Assembly: GCA_937873315.1 (NCBI GenBank)
Contig: CALMQX010000033.1
Span: forward strand, 124,001 to 188,000
Source of the DNA: an uncultured Nostocoides sp.
GTDB lineage: Bacteria; Actinomycetota; Actinomycetes; Actinomycetales; Dermatophilaceae
Direction of reading: 5' to 3'
DNA length: 64,000 nucleotides
Shown here piece after piece: positions 1 to 10,315 of this stretch (position 1 is the first letter of the stretch; every line of letters starts with the position of its first letter). A program made the position numbers and the translations under genes. The notes beneath the pieces are model-generated. The model ran no database searches, had not been told where the DNA came from, and saw only the letters and a list, made by a program, of their open reading frames with translations.

Positions 1-630
1 GGTGTCGACTATTCGCGGGCTCGGCTCGAGCGTCCGGTAGCTCGGCAAGTTCGACGGAGCGGCGCGGTAATCCGCCCGGTATCAACGTCGGCGACGACGC
101 TCACGGCATACGGGCGGGCCGTTGATCCCGAGGTTGCTTGCGTGCAGGTCGCGCTCGATCACGGTGCGATTGCCGGCGTCGTGGTCACCGACTCCGCCTT
201 GCATCGCCAACTCGTGGACCTGCCGCGGGTGGAGGCTGAGATCATGCGACGAGCGGGGAACCGTCGCATTCAGCATGCCTTGGCGATGCTCAGCCTCGTG
301 GACGCCGGATCCGAGAGCGTCGGCGAATCCCGTACCAGGGTCATCCTGACCTCCCATGGCTTCGAGATCGAGACCCAGGTGGTGGTTCGCGATCAGTGGG
401 GCGTGATCGGACGTGCGGACATGCAGATCAAAGGCACCAACGTGCTCGTTGAGTTCGACGGTGCGCTGAAGTATGCCGATGACCCGCGGGCACTGTTTAG
501 GGAGAAGCGCCGCGAGGACCGCCTGCGTCGACTGGGATATGTCGTCATCCGGGTGACCTGGGCTGATCTTGAGGCACCGGGCCGATTGATCGCGCTCGCG
601 CGTGAAGCGCTGGGAACGTCGGCCGCCTGA
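1..630 (+). CDS. DUF559 (VSR-like endonuclease fold) protein, 5' end outside window
   Basis: The reading frame is open from the first base, so the true start lies upstream and 209 residues are visible. The C-terminal part matches the DUF559 pattern of actinobacterial proteins related to very-short-patch-repair endonucleases: a Glu in GESRTR, an Asp in GRADMQ, the core VLVEFDGALKY, then EKRREDRLRRLGY and RVTWADL. These residues resemble a PD-(D/E)xK nuclease site. Family members are usually about 300 residues, often with an N-terminal AbiEi-type helix-turn-helix, which would fall outside the window. The cellular role of the family is unclear. The fold assignment is sound; nuclease activity is inferred. 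The next gene starts 140 bases downstream on the same strand. Confidence 0.8.
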   Translation, partial: GVDYSRARLERPVARQVRRSGAVIRPVSTSATTLTAYGRAVDPEVACVQVALDHGAIAGVVVTDSALHRQLVDLPRVEAEIMRRAGNRRIQHALAMLSLVDAGSESVGESRTRVILTSHGFEIETQVVVRDQWGVIGRADMQIKGTNVLVEFDGALKYADDPRALFREKRREDRLRRLGYVVIRVTWADLEAPGRLIALAREALGTSAA

Positions 631-757
631 GCGACGCTGGCGAACTCCTGCTGAGACAAGACTTCCCCGAGAACTGACGACAAGGAAAGTCCGACCAACC
701 GGGGATTTCGGGGTGACCCCGAAATCCAGAGGCGGGAGGGGTGTCGGGGAGGCCGCA

Positions 758-763
758 TACAGT
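758..763 (+). promoter_or_regulatory. -10 hexamer of uvrC, leaderless type
   Basis: TACAGT ends seven bases before position 770, next to the GTG at 771. No convincing -35 is seen. Confidence 0.5.
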
Positions 764-770
764 TGGCATC

Positions 771-2810
771 GTGGCTGACCCGTCGACCTACCGGCCCGCG
801 ACCGGCGAGATCCCGAACCAGCCAGGGGTCTACCGCTTTCGCGACAAGGATCGGCGCGTTATCTACGTCGGTAAGGCCAAGAACTTGCGTTCCCGCCTCA
901 CCTCCTACTTCCAAGACATCACTGCCCTGCACCCCCGCACGGCCACGATGGTGCGCACCGGGGCCAGCGTGGAGTGGACGGTGGTCGGGACCGAGGTCGA
1001 GGCCCTCCAACTTGAGTACGCCTGGATCAAGGAGTACGACCCCCGGTTCAACGTCCGCTACCGGGACGACAAGTCCTATCCCTATCTCGCGGTCACCATG
1101 GGGGAGGAGTTCCCGCGGGCGATGGTCTTGCGCGGCGCAAAACGTAAGGGCACCCGCTACTTCGGCCCGTACGCCCACGCGTGGGCGATCCGCGAAACGC
1201 TCGACCTGGCCATGCGGGTCTTTCCCATGCGCACCTGTTCGGCAGGCGTATTCCGCCGGGCCGGCCAAGTGGGGCGCCCATGCCTGCTCGGCTATATCGA
1301 CAAGTGCAGCGCGCCCTGTGTCGGTCGGGTGGACGCCGAGCACCATCGCGCCATCGCCGAAGAGTTCTGTGACTTCATGGCGGGGGAGAGCGCTCGATTC
1401 GTCACCCGACTTACCGCTCAGATGCGCGCGGCATCCGCGGCCTTGGAGTTCGAGCAGGCGGCCCGGATCCGCGATGATCTAGGCGCCCTGAACCGGGTCC
1501 TTGAGCGCTCCGCGGTGGTGCTCCCGGATGCCACCGATGCCGACGTCTTCGGCCTGGCCGAGGACGAGCTCGAAGTGGCCGTGCAGGTCTTCCATGTGCG
1601 CGGCGGACGGGTACGCGGCCAGCGTGGTTGGGTTGCCGAGCGGGACGCCGAGAGCACCGCCGAGGTGGTGGCCGGACTTGTTCAGCGGTTCTATGGCGGA
1701 CAAGAACCCGAAGACATCCCGAAGGAAGTCCTGGTGCCCTTCCTCCCCGAGGACCACGTCGCAGTGGCGAGTTGGCTCACCGACCTGCGAGGCTCTGCGG
1801 TCGACCTGCGGGTACCCCGGCGAGGCGACAAACGCACGCTGATGGAGACCGTCGAACACAATGCGACTCAATCCCTCGCCCGGCATAAGGTCGCCCGCGC
1901 CGGAGACCTCACCGCCCGCAGCCAGGCGATGCAGGAGCTCCAAGACCACCTGGACCTGGATGGCGCGCCCCTGCGAATCGAGTGCTACGACATCAGTCAC
2001 ATCCAGGGCGCCCATCCGGTCGGGTCGATGGTGGTCTTCGAGGACGGCATAGCCCGGAAGAGCGAATATCGCAGTTTCATCATCCGCAGCGCCGAAGCCG
2101 CTGGCCCGGAGGGGGTGGACGACTCGGCCGCTATGCGCGAGGTCCTCACCCGGCGTTTCCGGCGTGCGCGGGCCGAAGAGGACCGCGAAGACAGCGAGGG
2201 CCGCGAGGGTCGCGAAGGCCGCGAGGGTCGTAAGGACAGTGAGAACAGCGAGAACAGCGAGAACAGCGAAGATCTGGGGACCCAAACCACCTCACGGGCC
2301 GCCCGCTTCGCTTACCCGCCGCAGCTACTCGTCGTCGACGGAGGGCTTCCCCAAGTCACCAGCGCCGCAGAAGTCCTCGCTGACCTCGGGATCGTGGATC
2401 TGCCGGTGATCGGTCTGGCGAAGCGCTTAGAGGAGGTGTGGGTGCCCGGCCAGGAGTTCCCGCTGGTCCTCCCACGGACCAGTGAGGGCCTGTACCTCCT
2501 TCAGCGTGTGCGGGACGAGGCTCACCGATTCGCCAACACCTTCCACCGCAAGCGTCGCAGCAAGGCCATGACCGCGAGCCGGCTGGACGGCATTGCGGGC
2601 CTTGGGGACGCCAAACGCGCCGCATTGTTGGCGCACTTCGGCTCGGTGAAGCGGATTCGCCTAGCTAGCGAGGACGAGCTGACGGAGGTTCGGGGCATCG
2701 GCCCTGCGTTGGCCCGGGTGATTAGGGCAGAGTTGGGCGCACAGTCGGCCCCGGAGCCGGCGGTCAACCTCAGCACCGGCGAGGTGCTCGACGACGGAGA
2801 TTCCAGGTGA
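771..2810 (+). CDS. uvrC: UvrABC system protein C (excinuclease subunit)
   Basis: UvrC makes both incisions of nucleotide excision repair with UvrA and UvrB. The 679-residue protein has an N-terminal GIY-YIG nuclease (GVY at 19-21, YVG at 32-34), four cysteines at 156, 171, 179 and 183 matching the Fe-S cluster positions known for the family, a UVR helical motif near 205-240, the RNase H-like nuclease domain ([16 protein letters not shown]) and two helix-hairpin-helix motifs near 605-665. An in-frame GTG at 741 would add ten residues, but its purine-rich tract abuts the codon; the 771 GTG matches the usual actinobacterial N-terminus and sits behind a -10 hexamer. A charged low-complexity insert, about residues 476-500, is unusual. 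The stop overlaps rapZ. Confidence 0.97.
   Translation: MADPSTYRPATGEIPNQPGVYRFRDKDRRVIYVGKAKNLRSRLTSYFQDITALHPRTATMVRTGASVEWTVVGTEVEALQLEYAWIKEYDPRFNVRYRDDKSYPYLAVTMGEEFPRAMVLRGAKRKGTRYFGPYAHAWAIRETLDLAMRVFPMRTCSAGVFRRAGQVGRPCLLGYIDKCSAPCVGRVDAEHHRAIAEEFCDFMAGESARFVTRLTAQMRAASAALEFEQAARIRDDLGALNRVLERSAVVLPDATDADVFGLAEDELEVAVQVFHVRGGRVRGQRGWVAERDAESTAEVVAGLVQRFYGGQEPEDIPKEVLVPFLPEDHVAVASWLTDLRGSAVDLRVPRRGDKRTLMETVEHNATQSLARHKVARAGDLTARSQAMQELQDHLDLDGAPLRIECYDISHIQGAHPVGSMVVFEDGIARKSEYRSFIIRSAEAAGPEGVDDSAAMREVLTRRFRRARAEEDREDSEGREGREGREGRKDSENSENSENSEDLGTQTTSRAARFAYPPQLLVVDGGLPQVTSAAEVLADLGIVDLPVIGLAKRLEEVWVPGQEFPLVLPRTSEGLYLLQRVRDEAHRFANTFHRKRRSKAMTASRLDGIAGLGDAKRAALLAHFGSVKRIRLASEDELTEVRGIGPALARVIRAELGAQSAPEPAVNLSTGEVLDDGDSR
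2196..2270 (+). repeat. Nine-base tandem repeats inside uvrC
   Basis: Two adjacent runs of degenerate 9-base units encode Gly-Arg-Glu triplets and then Glu-Asn-Ser triplets (SENSENSEN). They lie inside the second nuclease domain of UvrC, where other actinobacterial proteins usually have a short variable loop. Replication slippage is the likely origin, and the frame is kept. Confidence 0.75.
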
Positions 2811-3694
2811 GTGGCTCGACCCCCTATCCCGAAGACTTCCTCATCCTGACCGGGATGTCGGGCGCTGGCCGCTCCACGGCGGCCAAGGTCTTGGAGGATC
2901 AAGGGTGGTATGTCGTGGACAACCTGCCGCCACAACTCTTGGTTCAGGTGGCCGAACTGGCTACCGCCGCCCGCACATCCGGTTTCGACACCCTCAAGAT
3001 CGCGGCCGTCGTGGACGTTCGCGCCGGGCGCTTCTTCACGGCCCTGCGCTCCTCGGTCAAGGAGCTCCGGGACGGTGGCTGGCACCCGCACGTGATCTTC
3101 CTGGACGCCTCGGATGAGTCCCTCGTGCGCCGATTCGAAAGTGTTCGACGACCGCACCCGCTTCAAGGAGAGGGCCGGCTCCTCGATGGCATCGTCCGAG
3201 AGCGTGCCCTGCTCTCCGACTTGCGGGCCGAGGCGCAGGCGATCATCGATACCTCGGGCCTGAATGTGCACCAACTCTCGCGCAAGCTCGTACCCATGCT
3301 GGGGGAGGAGCGGGGCCCTGCCCTGCGCCTGGCGGTGATGTCCTTCGGCTTCAAGTACGGCATTCCCTTGGACGCGGACTTCGTCTTCGATATGCGCTTC
3401 CTGCCCAATCCATTCTGGATTCCTGAGTTGAAGGCGCAGACCGGCAAGGACTCGGCCGTGGCCGACTTCGTGCTCGCTCAGGCGGGGGCGCAGGAGTTTC
3501 TCGACCGAGTCGTCGACCTCATGGCCCCGATCACCGAGGGCTACCTCAGCGAGGGCCGCCGTTATGCCACGATCGGGGTGGGGTGCACCGGTGGCAAACA
3601 CCGTTCGGTGGCCATCGCCGAGGCACTCTTGGCGCGCTTGGCTAGTGACCGGATCGCCACCTTCGTGGTCCACCGGGACTTGGGGCACGAGTGA
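2807..3694 (+). CDS. rapZ: RNase adapter / nucleotide-binding protein RapZ
   Basis: A 295-residue P-loop protein of the RapZ/YvcJ family. The Walker A motif is GMSGAGRS near residue 15; the C-terminal half holds the family signature [12 protein letters not shown]. In Escherichia coli RapZ senses glucosamine-6-phosphate and steers the GlmZ small RNA to RNase E. In Gram-positive bacteria the homolog binds and hydrolyses nucleotides and its target is less clear. GTG at 2807 overlaps the uvrC stop by four bases, and its own stop overlaps yvcK by four. The order uvrC-rapZ-yvcK-whiA is conserved across Actinobacteria, which supports both the call and the start. Confidence 0.96.
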   Translation: MSGSTPYPEDFLILTGMSGAGRSTAAKVLEDQGWYVVDNLPPQLLVQVAELATAARTSGFDTLKIAAVVDVRAGRFFTALRSSVKELRDGGWHPHVIFLDASDESLVRRFESVRRPHPLQGEGRLLDGIVRERALLSDLRAEAQAIIDTSGLNVHQLSRKLVPMLGEERGPALRLAVMSFGFKYGIPLDADFVFDMRFLPNPFWIPELKAQTGKDSAVADFVLAQAGAQEFLDRVVDLMAPITEGYLSEGRRYATIGVGCTGGKHRSVAIAEALLARLASDRIATFVVHRDLGHE

Positions 3695-4647
3695 GCGCTC
3701 CGATCGTTGCTGCCCTCGGTGGGGGGCACGGGCTCTCGGCCACCCTCTCGGCTCTACGGCTGCTCACAGACGAGATCACCGCCATCGTCACGGTGGCGGA
3801 CGATGGCGGCTCCAGCGGCCGACTTCGTGAGGAGTTCAGCGTCCTGCCACCCGGTGACATCCGCATGGCGCTCTCGGCCTTGTGCGCCGACTCAGAGTGG
3901 GGGCAGACCTGGCGCGATGTGCTCCAACACCGATTCCGGGGTGATGGGCCGCTAGCCGGGCACGCGGTCGGCAACCTGCTCATCGTCGCCCTCTGGGATC
4001 TGCACGATGATCCGGTGGCCGGACTCGACCTCGTGGGCAGGCTGCTGCATGCCCGGGGCAGAGTGCTGCCGATGGCCGCGGTCCCACTCACCATCGAGGC
4101 CGAGGTCGTGGGCTTGGATGCGGCCGCCCCAGAGCGCGTGCGGAGGGTCACTGGCCAAGCCAAGGTGGCGGTCACGGAGGGCCTGGTGAGCCGGATTCGA
4201 CTCCTCCCGGAGGACCCGCCGGCGTATCCGGAGTCGGTCGCGGCGGTGCGGTCGGCCGACTGGGTGATCGTGGGTCCGGGGTCGTGGTTCACCTCGGTCA
4301 TGCCTCATCTGCTCGTGCCCGAACTGCGCGAAGCGCTGACCGTGACGCGGGCCGGTCGGGTCCTGGTCCTCAACCTTGAGCCAGGCACGGGAGAGACGCG
4401 CGGGTTCAGCGCGATCCAGCATCTTGAGACCTTCATCGACCTGGCACCCGAGGTGCGCTTCGACTATGTCCTGGTCGATCCGGCCGTCGTTGAGGACGAA
4501 GCGGAACTCGACTCCGCCTGCCGACGCATTGGTGCCCGGCCGCACATCGTTCCGGTCGCGGCACGGCATACCGCAGGGGTGCATGACCCGCTCCGACTGG
4601 CGGCAGCTTTCCAGGACGTCTTCACCGCGCCTCGAGAGCGGCGCTGA
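3691..4647 (+). CDS. yvcK: YvcK-type gluconeogenesis factor (CofD-like)
   Basis: A 318-residue member of the YvcK/CofD family. The N-terminus carries [12 protein letters not shown], followed by [14 protein letters not shown] and [12 protein letters not shown], the conserved nucleotide-binding surfaces. Bacillus subtilis YvcK binds UDP-sugars and is needed for growth on gluconeogenic carbon sources and for normal wall synthesis. Despite the CofD fold it is not the F420 enzyme, because the surrounding order is the YvcK one. GTG at 3691 overlaps the rapZ stop. The gene ends 19 bases before whiA. It is probably part of the uvrC transcript. Confidence 0.95.
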   Translation: MSAPIVAALGGGHGLSATLSALRLLTDEITAIVTVADDGGSSGRLREEFSVLPPGDIRMALSALCADSEWGQTWRDVLQHRFRGDGPLAGHAVGNLLIVALWDLHDDPVAGLDLVGRLLHARGRVLPMAAVPLTIEAEVVGLDAAAPERVRRVTGQAKVAVTEGLVSRIRLLPEDPPAYPESVAAVRSADWVIVGPGSWFTSVMPHLLVPELREALTVTRAGRVLVLNLEPGTGETRGFSAIQHLETFIDLAPEVRFDYVLVDPAVVEDEAELDSACRRIGARPHIVPVAARHTAGVHDPLRLAAAFQDVFTAPRERR

Positions 4648-4666
4648 CCGTGGCAGGATGACCGTC

Positions 4667-5647
4667 ATGGCGTTGACCGCACGCGTGAAGGACGAGCTGA
4701 GCAGGCACCCGGTAACCAAGCCGTGCTGCCGCAAGGCCGAGGTGTCGGCGCTATTGCGCTTCGCCGGCGGGCTGCACATTGTCGGCGGCCGCATCGTGGT
4801 GGAGGCCGAGCTCGATACCCCCAACGTCGCTCGGCGCCTGCGTCGAGAGATTGCCGAGTTGTACGGCCATACTCCGGAGGTCCTCGTGCTAGCGGCCGGC
4901 GGGCTTCGACGGAGCAGCCGGTATGTCGTGCGCGTCGTTCAAGACGGCGAGGCGTTGGCCCGGCAGACCGGACTGATCGACGGGCGCGGTCGCCCCGTGC
5001 GCGGGCTGCCCCCGAAGATCGTGTCCGGAAGCGTGTGTGACGCTGAGGCCGCCTGGCGGGGCGCCTTCCTCGCGCATGGATCCTTGACCGAGCCCGGCCG
5101 ATCCTCGGCCCTCGAAGTCACCTGTCCCGGGCCCGAGGCGGCCCTCGCGCTCGTGGGTGCGGCCCGTCGCCTCGACATCTCCGCCAAGGCCAGGGAGGTG
5201 CGGGGGGTGGATCGGGTGGTCATCCGCGATGGTGACGCCATCGGGGCCATGCTGACTCGTCTTGGTGCGCACGACACGGTCCTGGCCTGGGAAGAGCGCC
5301 GAATGCGCCGTGAGGTCCGGGCGACGGCCAACCGGCTGGCCAACTTCGATGACGCCAACCTGCGCCGATCGGCACGGGCCGCGGTGGCAGCGGGGGCCCG
5401 CGTCCAGCGCGCCATGGAAATTCTCGGTGAGGACATCCCCGACCACCTGCTGGAGGCCGGTCGGCTCCGGATGGACCACAAGCAGGCATCTCTGGAAGAG
5501 CTCGGTCAGTTGGCGAGTCCTCCGATGACCAAGGATGCGGTCGCCGGACGGATTCGCCGCCTGCTGGCGATGGCCGACAAGCGCGCCTCGGACGAGGGCA
5601 TCCCCAACACAGAGGCGGGCCTGTCCGCCGACCTACTCGACGGCTGA
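4667..5647 (+). CDS. whiA: DNA-binding regulator WhiA
   Basis: WhiA (326 residues) has an N-terminal LAGLIDADG homing-endonuclease-like domain and a C-terminal helix-turn-helix, here around [20 protein letters not shown]. In Streptomyces it controls sporulation septation with WhiB; in unicellular actinobacteria and firmicutes it affects division and growth. ATG at 4667 gives the usual N-terminus [11 protein letters not shown] and has a GGCAGGA ribosome site about eight bases upstream. An ATG at 4658 would add three residues and would overlap that site. It is the last gene of the uvrC-rapZ-yvcK-whiA run; 161 bases follow before gap. Confidence 0.95.
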   Translation: MALTARVKDELSRHPVTKPCCRKAEVSALLRFAGGLHIVGGRIVVEAELDTPNVARRLRREIAELYGHTPEVLVLAAGGLRRSSRYVVRVVQDGEALARQTGLIDGRGRPVRGLPPKIVSGSVCDAEAAWRGAFLAHGSLTEPGRSSALEVTCPGPEAALALVGAARRLDISAKAREVRGVDRVVIRDGDAIGAMLTRLGAHDTVLAWEERRMRREVRATANRLANFDDANLRRSARAAVAAGARVQRAMEILGEDIPDHLLEAGRLRMDHKQASLEELGQLASPPMTKDAVAGRIRRLLAMADKRASDEGIPNTEAGLSADLLDG

Positions 5648-5736
5648 CGACGAGACTCGGTCCATGCCCGCGCAAGCGGACGCTCGTTACTCTCCCGTAC
5701 GCCGGACTCCCGGCTGGTGGCGGAGGCGATCAGGAC

Positions 5737-6813
<1,077 letters not shown>

Positions 6814-6829
6814 GGCGGCTGCATTCATC

Positions 6830-8032
6830 ATGAGTGACCTGGCCTCGTTGGGGGACGTGCGCGGCAAGCGCGTCCTTGTCCGCTCCGACCTGAATGTGCC
6901 CCTCGATGGCACGACGATCACCGATGACGGTCGGATCCGCGCGTCGGTCCCCACGATCCAGGCCCTCGCCGAGGCGGGCGCACGCGTCATCGTGTGCGCC
7001 CACCTCGGTCGCCCTAAGGGTGCGCCCGAGGACCGCTACTCGCTCGCGCCGGTCGCCGGTCGGCTCGCTGAATTGCTCGGCCGCCCAGTCGCTTTCGCCA
7101 CCGACACGGTGGGCGAGAGCGCGCACGCGATCGTCGGTGCGCTCGGCGATGGCGAGGTCGCCCTGCTGGAGAACCTGCGATTCAATCCAGGGGAGACCGC
7201 CAAGGCCGAGGAGGATCGCGCGGCCTTCGCCGATGCCCTTGCCTCACTCGCGGACGCCTACGTCTCTGACGGGTTCGGCGTCGTCCACCGGGCACAGGCT
7301 TCGGTCTACGACATCGCCACCCGCCTCCCGGCTGCCATGGGTGGCCTGGTCGCGGCCGAGGTCGATGTTCTGCGTCGGCTGACCAAAGACCCGCAACGTC
7401 CGTATGCCGTGGTGCTCGGCGGCGCCAAGGTCGCCGACAAGCTCGCGGTCATCGACAACCTCCTGGGCAAGGCCGACCGGCTGTTGATTGGCGGCGGCAT
7501 GCTCTTCACCTTCTTGGCCGCTCAGGGCCATGAAGTCGGCACCAGCCTGCTGGACACCGAGTCCATTGAGGCCTGTAAGGGCTACCTGCAGCGTGCTGCT
7601 GAGACCGGTGTGCAGATCATCTTGCCGACCGACATCGTGTGCGGTCGCACCTTCTCGGCCGACACCGAGACTGCGGTAGTCGCGGCCGATGACATCCCCG
7701 CCGACATGATGGGCCTGGACATCGGACCGGAGTCGGCTGCGGCCTATGCCGCGGCGCTGGCCGATGCTCGCACCGTCTTCTGGAATGGCCCGATGGGGGC
7801 CTTCGAGATGGCGCCCTTTGCGGCCGGCACCAAGGCGCTCGCCCAGGCACTGGTCGAGGCAACCGAAGCGGGTGCGCTGACCGTGGTGGGCGGCGGCGAT
7901 AGCGCTGCCGCGGTCCGCCAGCTCGGCTTTGCCGACGAACAGTTCAGCCACATCTCCACCGGTGGCGGCGCCTCCCTGGAGTATCTCGAGGGTAAGGAAC
8001 TACCCGGCCTCGCCGTCCTCAACGCGCACTGA
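6830..8032 (+). CDS. pgk: Phosphoglycerate kinase
   Basis: PGK (400 residues) transfers phosphate from 1,3-bisphosphoglycerate to ADP. Recognisable blocks are [12 protein letters not shown] at the N-terminus, the substrate-binding AHLGRPKG, the [11 protein letters not shown] segment, [11 protein letters not shown], the nucleotide-site [10 protein letters not shown] and the C-terminal GGGDSAAAV and STGGGASLE loops. Length is normal and every catalytic segment is present. ATG at 6830 is preceded only by a weak ribosome site, so coupling to gap translation is likely. tpiA follows after 56 bases with a strong ribosome site of its own. Confidence 0.98.
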   Translation: MSDLASLGDVRGKRVLVRSDLNVPLDGTTITDDGRIRASVPTIQALAEAGARVIVCAHLGRPKGAPEDRYSLAPVAGRLAELLGRPVAFATDTVGESAHAIVGALGDGEVALLENLRFNPGETAKAEEDRAAFADALASLADAYVSDGFGVVHRAQASVYDIATRLPAAMGGLVAAEVDVLRRLTKDPQRPYAVVLGGAKVADKLAVIDNLLGKADRLLIGGGMLFTFLAAQGHEVGTSLLDTESIEACKGYLQRAAETGVQIILPTDIVCGRTFSADTETAVVAADDIPADMMGLDIGPESAAAYAAALADARTVFWNGPMGAFEMAPFAAGTKALAQALVEATEAGALTVVGGGDSAAAVRQLGFADEQFSHISTGGGASLEYLEGKELPGLAVLNAH

Positions 8033-8088
8033 CTGCTGGACTACCCAGTCCCGTAGCCCCACGAACTCCCCACACCAAGGAGCACCTC

Positions 8089-8886
8089 ATGGCCACCGGC
8101 CGCACCCCGCTCATGGCGGGCAACTGGAAGATGAACCTGGACCACCTCCAGGCGACCCACCTCGTGCAGAAGCTCGACTGGACCCTGCGCGATGGGCGGC
8201 ATGACTTTGCTGCCGTCGAGGTCGCGGTGCTCCCGCCCTTCACCGATATCCGCAGCGTGCAGACCCTGATCGACGGGGACCGCCTCGAGCTCAAGCACGG
8301 CGCCCAGGACCTGTCGATGTACGACAGTGGCGCGTACACCGGCGAGATCAGTGGGGCCTTCCTGGCCAAGCTCGGTTGCAGTTATGTCACGGTCGGCCAC
8401 AGTGAACGCCGGGAGTACCACAATGAGACCGATGCGATCGTGAACGCGAAGATCGCCGCGGCCTACCGCCACGGCATCACGCCGATCTTCTGCTGCGGCG
8501 AGGGCTTGGAGATCCGGCAGGCAGGCACCCATGTCGAGCACGTCCTCGGCCAGATCGAAGCCGGCCTGGAGGGCCTGTCGATCGAGCACGCCCGGAGCAT
8601 CGTGGTGGCCTACGAACCCATTTGGGCCATCGGCACCGGTGAAGTCGCCACCCCGCAGGACGCGCAAGAGGTCTGCGCGGCGATCCGCGGCAAGCTGGCC
8701 GACCTGTACGGCCAGGATGTCGCCGACGGCATCCGGGTGCTCTATGGCGGTTCGGTCAAGTCCGGCAATGTCGCCGCGATCATGGCGCAAAGCGATGTCG
8801 ACGGCGCCTTGGTGGGTGGCGCTTCCTTGGAGGCCGGCGAATTCGCTGCTATTTGCCGCTTCCGGGACCACCTCACCACGGGCTGA
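8089..8886 (+). CDS. tpiA: Triosephosphate isomerase
   Basis: TIM (265 residues) interconverts dihydroxyacetone phosphate and glyceraldehyde-3-phosphate. The N-terminal MAGNWKMN holds the Asn and Lys active-site residues, the catalytic His is in VGHSERR, the catalytic Glu is in [11 protein letters not shown], and the phosphate loop is YGGSVKSGN followed by GALVGGASL. An AAGGAG ribosome site lies seven bases before the ATG. It is the third gene of the lower-glycolysis cluster. A bulged hairpin follows the stop, before secG. Confidence 0.98.
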   Translation: MATGRTPLMAGNWKMNLDHLQATHLVQKLDWTLRDGRHDFAAVEVAVLPPFTDIRSVQTLIDGDRLELKHGAQDLSMYDSGAYTGEISGAFLAKLGCSYVTVGHSERREYHNETDAIVNAKIAAAYRHGITPIFCCGEGLEIRQAGTHVEHVLGQIEAGLEGLSIEHARSIVVAYEPIWAIGTGEVATPQDAQEVCAAIRGKLADLYGQDVADGIRVLYGGSVKSGNVAAIMAQSDVDGALVGGASLEAGEFAAICRFRDHLTTG

Positions 8887-8891
8887 CGGCA

Positions 8892-8911
8892 GGGACCAGG
8901 TATCCTGTCCC
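8892..8911. terminator. Bulged hairpin between tpiA and secG
   Basis: GGGA-C-CAGG / TAT / CCTG-TCCC folds into an eight-pair stem with one bulged C and a three-base loop, just after the tpiA stop. There is no T-tract, so it could be a partial terminator or an mRNA 3' stabiliser. The loop and 3' arm contain TATCCT, so a -10 for secG is an alternative reading. Confidence 0.35.
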
Positions 8912-8950
8912 GAGCACCACTGACCACTTCCCGAAAGTGAAGCCCCCGCG

Positions 8951-9196
8951 TTGAACATCGCTCGCATTGGCCTGCAGGTCCTCATCGTCCTGGGCGGCCT
9001 CTTCTTGACCCTGCTCATCCTGCTGCACAAGGGCAAGGGCGGCGGCCTGTCCGACATGTTCGGCGGCGGCATGTCGACCTCGCTGGGTGGCTCGTCGGTG
9101 GCCGAGCGCAACCTCGACCGGATCACGGTGGGCGTTGCTGTGGTCTGGTTTACGGCCATCGTGGGCCTCGGGGTTCTTGAGCGATTCTCGGCCTGA
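8951..9196 (+). CDS. secG: Preprotein translocase subunit SecG
   Basis: An 81-residue SecG, the small third subunit of the SecYEG channel. Two membrane segments are visible: about residues 3-24 (LQVLIVLGGLFLTLLILLHK) and 56-75. The conserved loop between them is GKGGGLSDMFGGGMSTSLGGSSVAERNLDR. The start is a TTG at 8951, which gives the usual NIARIGLQ N-terminus; upstream purines are only a weak ribosome site. Position directly after tpiA and before rbpA is the standard actinobacterial arrangement. Confidence 0.94.
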   Translation: MNIARIGLQVLIVLGGLFLTLLILLHKGKGGGLSDMFGGGMSTSLGGSSVAERNLDRITVGVAVVWFTAIVGLGVLERFSA

Positions 9197-9218
9197 CCGG
9201 GACTAGAACGGAGCGATC

Positions 9219-9569
9219 ATGGCTGGTGGAAACGCGATTCGTGGGTCTCGAGTCGGCGCTGGACCGATGGGTGAGGCCGAGCGTGGCGACATTGCTCCGC
9301 GCGTCCGGGTGACCTTTTGGTGCGCCAATGGCCACCAGACCACGCCGAGCTTCTCCACTGAGGCGGGCATCGCTGTGCCCACGGTGTGGGACTGCCCTCG
9401 CTGCGGCTTCCCGGCCGGTCCGGATCAGGACAACCCGCCGTCACCGGCCCGCGTCGAGCCATACAAGACGCACCTGGCGTATGTGAAGGAGCGTCGCTCC
9501 GACAAGGATGGCGCGCAAATCCTCGACGAGGCCTTGAGCACCCTGCGGGACCGCGGCCTCATCCAGTAA
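9219..9569 (+). CDS. rbpA: RNA polymerase-binding protein RbpA
   Basis: RbpA (116 residues) binds the group I and some group II sigma factors and RNA polymerase core, stabilising open complexes; it is restricted to Actinobacteria. The N-terminal tail MAGGNAIRGSRVGAGPMGE, the zinc-ribbon-like core with FWCANGH and WDCPRCGFPAG, and the C-terminal sigma-interaction helix (HLAYVKERRSDKDGAQILDEAL) are all present. Its presence firmly places the genome in Actinobacteria. It converges on pgl across a short hairpin. Confidence 0.96.
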   Translation: MAGGNAIRGSRVGAGPMGEAERGDIAPRVRVTFWCANGHQTTPSFSTEAGIAVPTVWDCPRCGFPAGPDQDNPPSPARVEPYKTHLAYVKERRSDKDGAQILDEALSTLRDRGLIQ

Positions 9570-9581
9570 GGCCGGGCGCAC

Positions 9582-9597
9582 CTGGGCTATGGCCCAG
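9582..9597. terminator. Hairpin between convergent rbpA and pgl
   Basis: CTGGGC-TATG-GCCCAG forms a perfect six-pair stem with a four-base loop in the 17-base gap between the two stops and overlaps the pgl stop codon. Because it is symmetric it could act on both strands. No U-tract is present. Confidence 0.45.
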
Positions 9598-10315
9598 CGG
9601 CGGCCATATCGAGGAACCACACGGTTTCACGGCTACCCCTCGGCACACTGGCCGGCACGTCCCAACCGGTGACGCCGGGACGATGCGCTGCGGCAACCGC
9701 GTCCGCCTTCTCCGCTCCAGCGACGAGCAAAAGCACCGACTGGGTTCGTTCGAGGCACTCAAAGGTCAGTGACACGCGGGTTGGCGGGGGCTTGGGGGAG
9801 TCATGCACCGCCACGGTCAGCGCGTCGGTGACCCGCTGCGCCGGGTGCCTCGGGAAGAGCGAGGCGATGTGCCCGTCGGGGCCCATGCCGAGCAGAACGA
9901 CATCCCAGCTGCCTTTGCCGTGGGCCTTGATCGTCGCCGCATATGCCGCAGCTGACTCCTCGGCGGTGCTGACCTGATCGGGGCCGAGGACCCGGTGAAC
10001 CATGGCGGGATCTAGGCCGAGTCGCTCCAGACCCGCAGCGTCATTCTGCGTGTCATTGCGATCGGGGTCGCCGAGAGGCAGCCACCGCTCATCACCCCAC
10101 CAGACGCGCACCCGCGACCAGTCGATGAGCTCGCTACGAGGGTCATCGAGAACACTGCGCCACAGCGCCGATCCGAGCGAGCCGCCGGTGAGGGCGAGCT
10201 GAGCCTCCGGATCGCGTGCCAGGACCTCGTCGATCCGCAGCAGAAGGTGCGCAGCCGCAGCGTCGGCGACCGCCCGCGGTGTCGGCAGGACCAGGCGCGT
10301 CGGCTCCGGCGTCAT
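9587..10315 (-). CDS. pgl: 6-phosphogluconolactonase
   Basis: A 242-residue DevB-type lactonase that hydrolyses 6-phosphogluconolactone in the oxidative pentose-phosphate pathway. Family blocks are LALTGGSLGSALW (sugar-phosphate binding), VRVWWGDERWLP, and VVLLGMGPDGHIASLFP with the catalytic histidine. ATG at 10315 overlaps the opcA stop as ATGA. It is the last gene of the minus-strand operon tkt-tal-pgi-zwf-opcA-pgl and converges on rbpA. Confidence 0.95.
   Translation of the reverse strand: MTPEPTRLVLPTPRAVADAAAAHLLLRIDEVLARDPEAQLALTGGSLGSALWRSVLDDPRSELIDWSRVRVWWGDERWLPLGDPDRNDTQNDAAGLERLGLDPAMVHRVLGPDQVSTAEESAAAYAATIKAHGKGSWDVVLLGMGPDGHIASLFPRHPAQRVTDALTVAVHDSPKPPPTRVSLTFECLERTQSVLLLVAGAEKADAVAAAHRPGVTGWDVPASVPRGSRETVWFLDMAAAGP

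Noticed and set aside
1479-2285. 268-residue minus-strand frame with a Leu/Ala/Val-rich membrane-like start
   Set aside because: It lies antisense to uvrC, and its hydrophobic look comes from the 9-base repeats read backwards. uvrC is certain.
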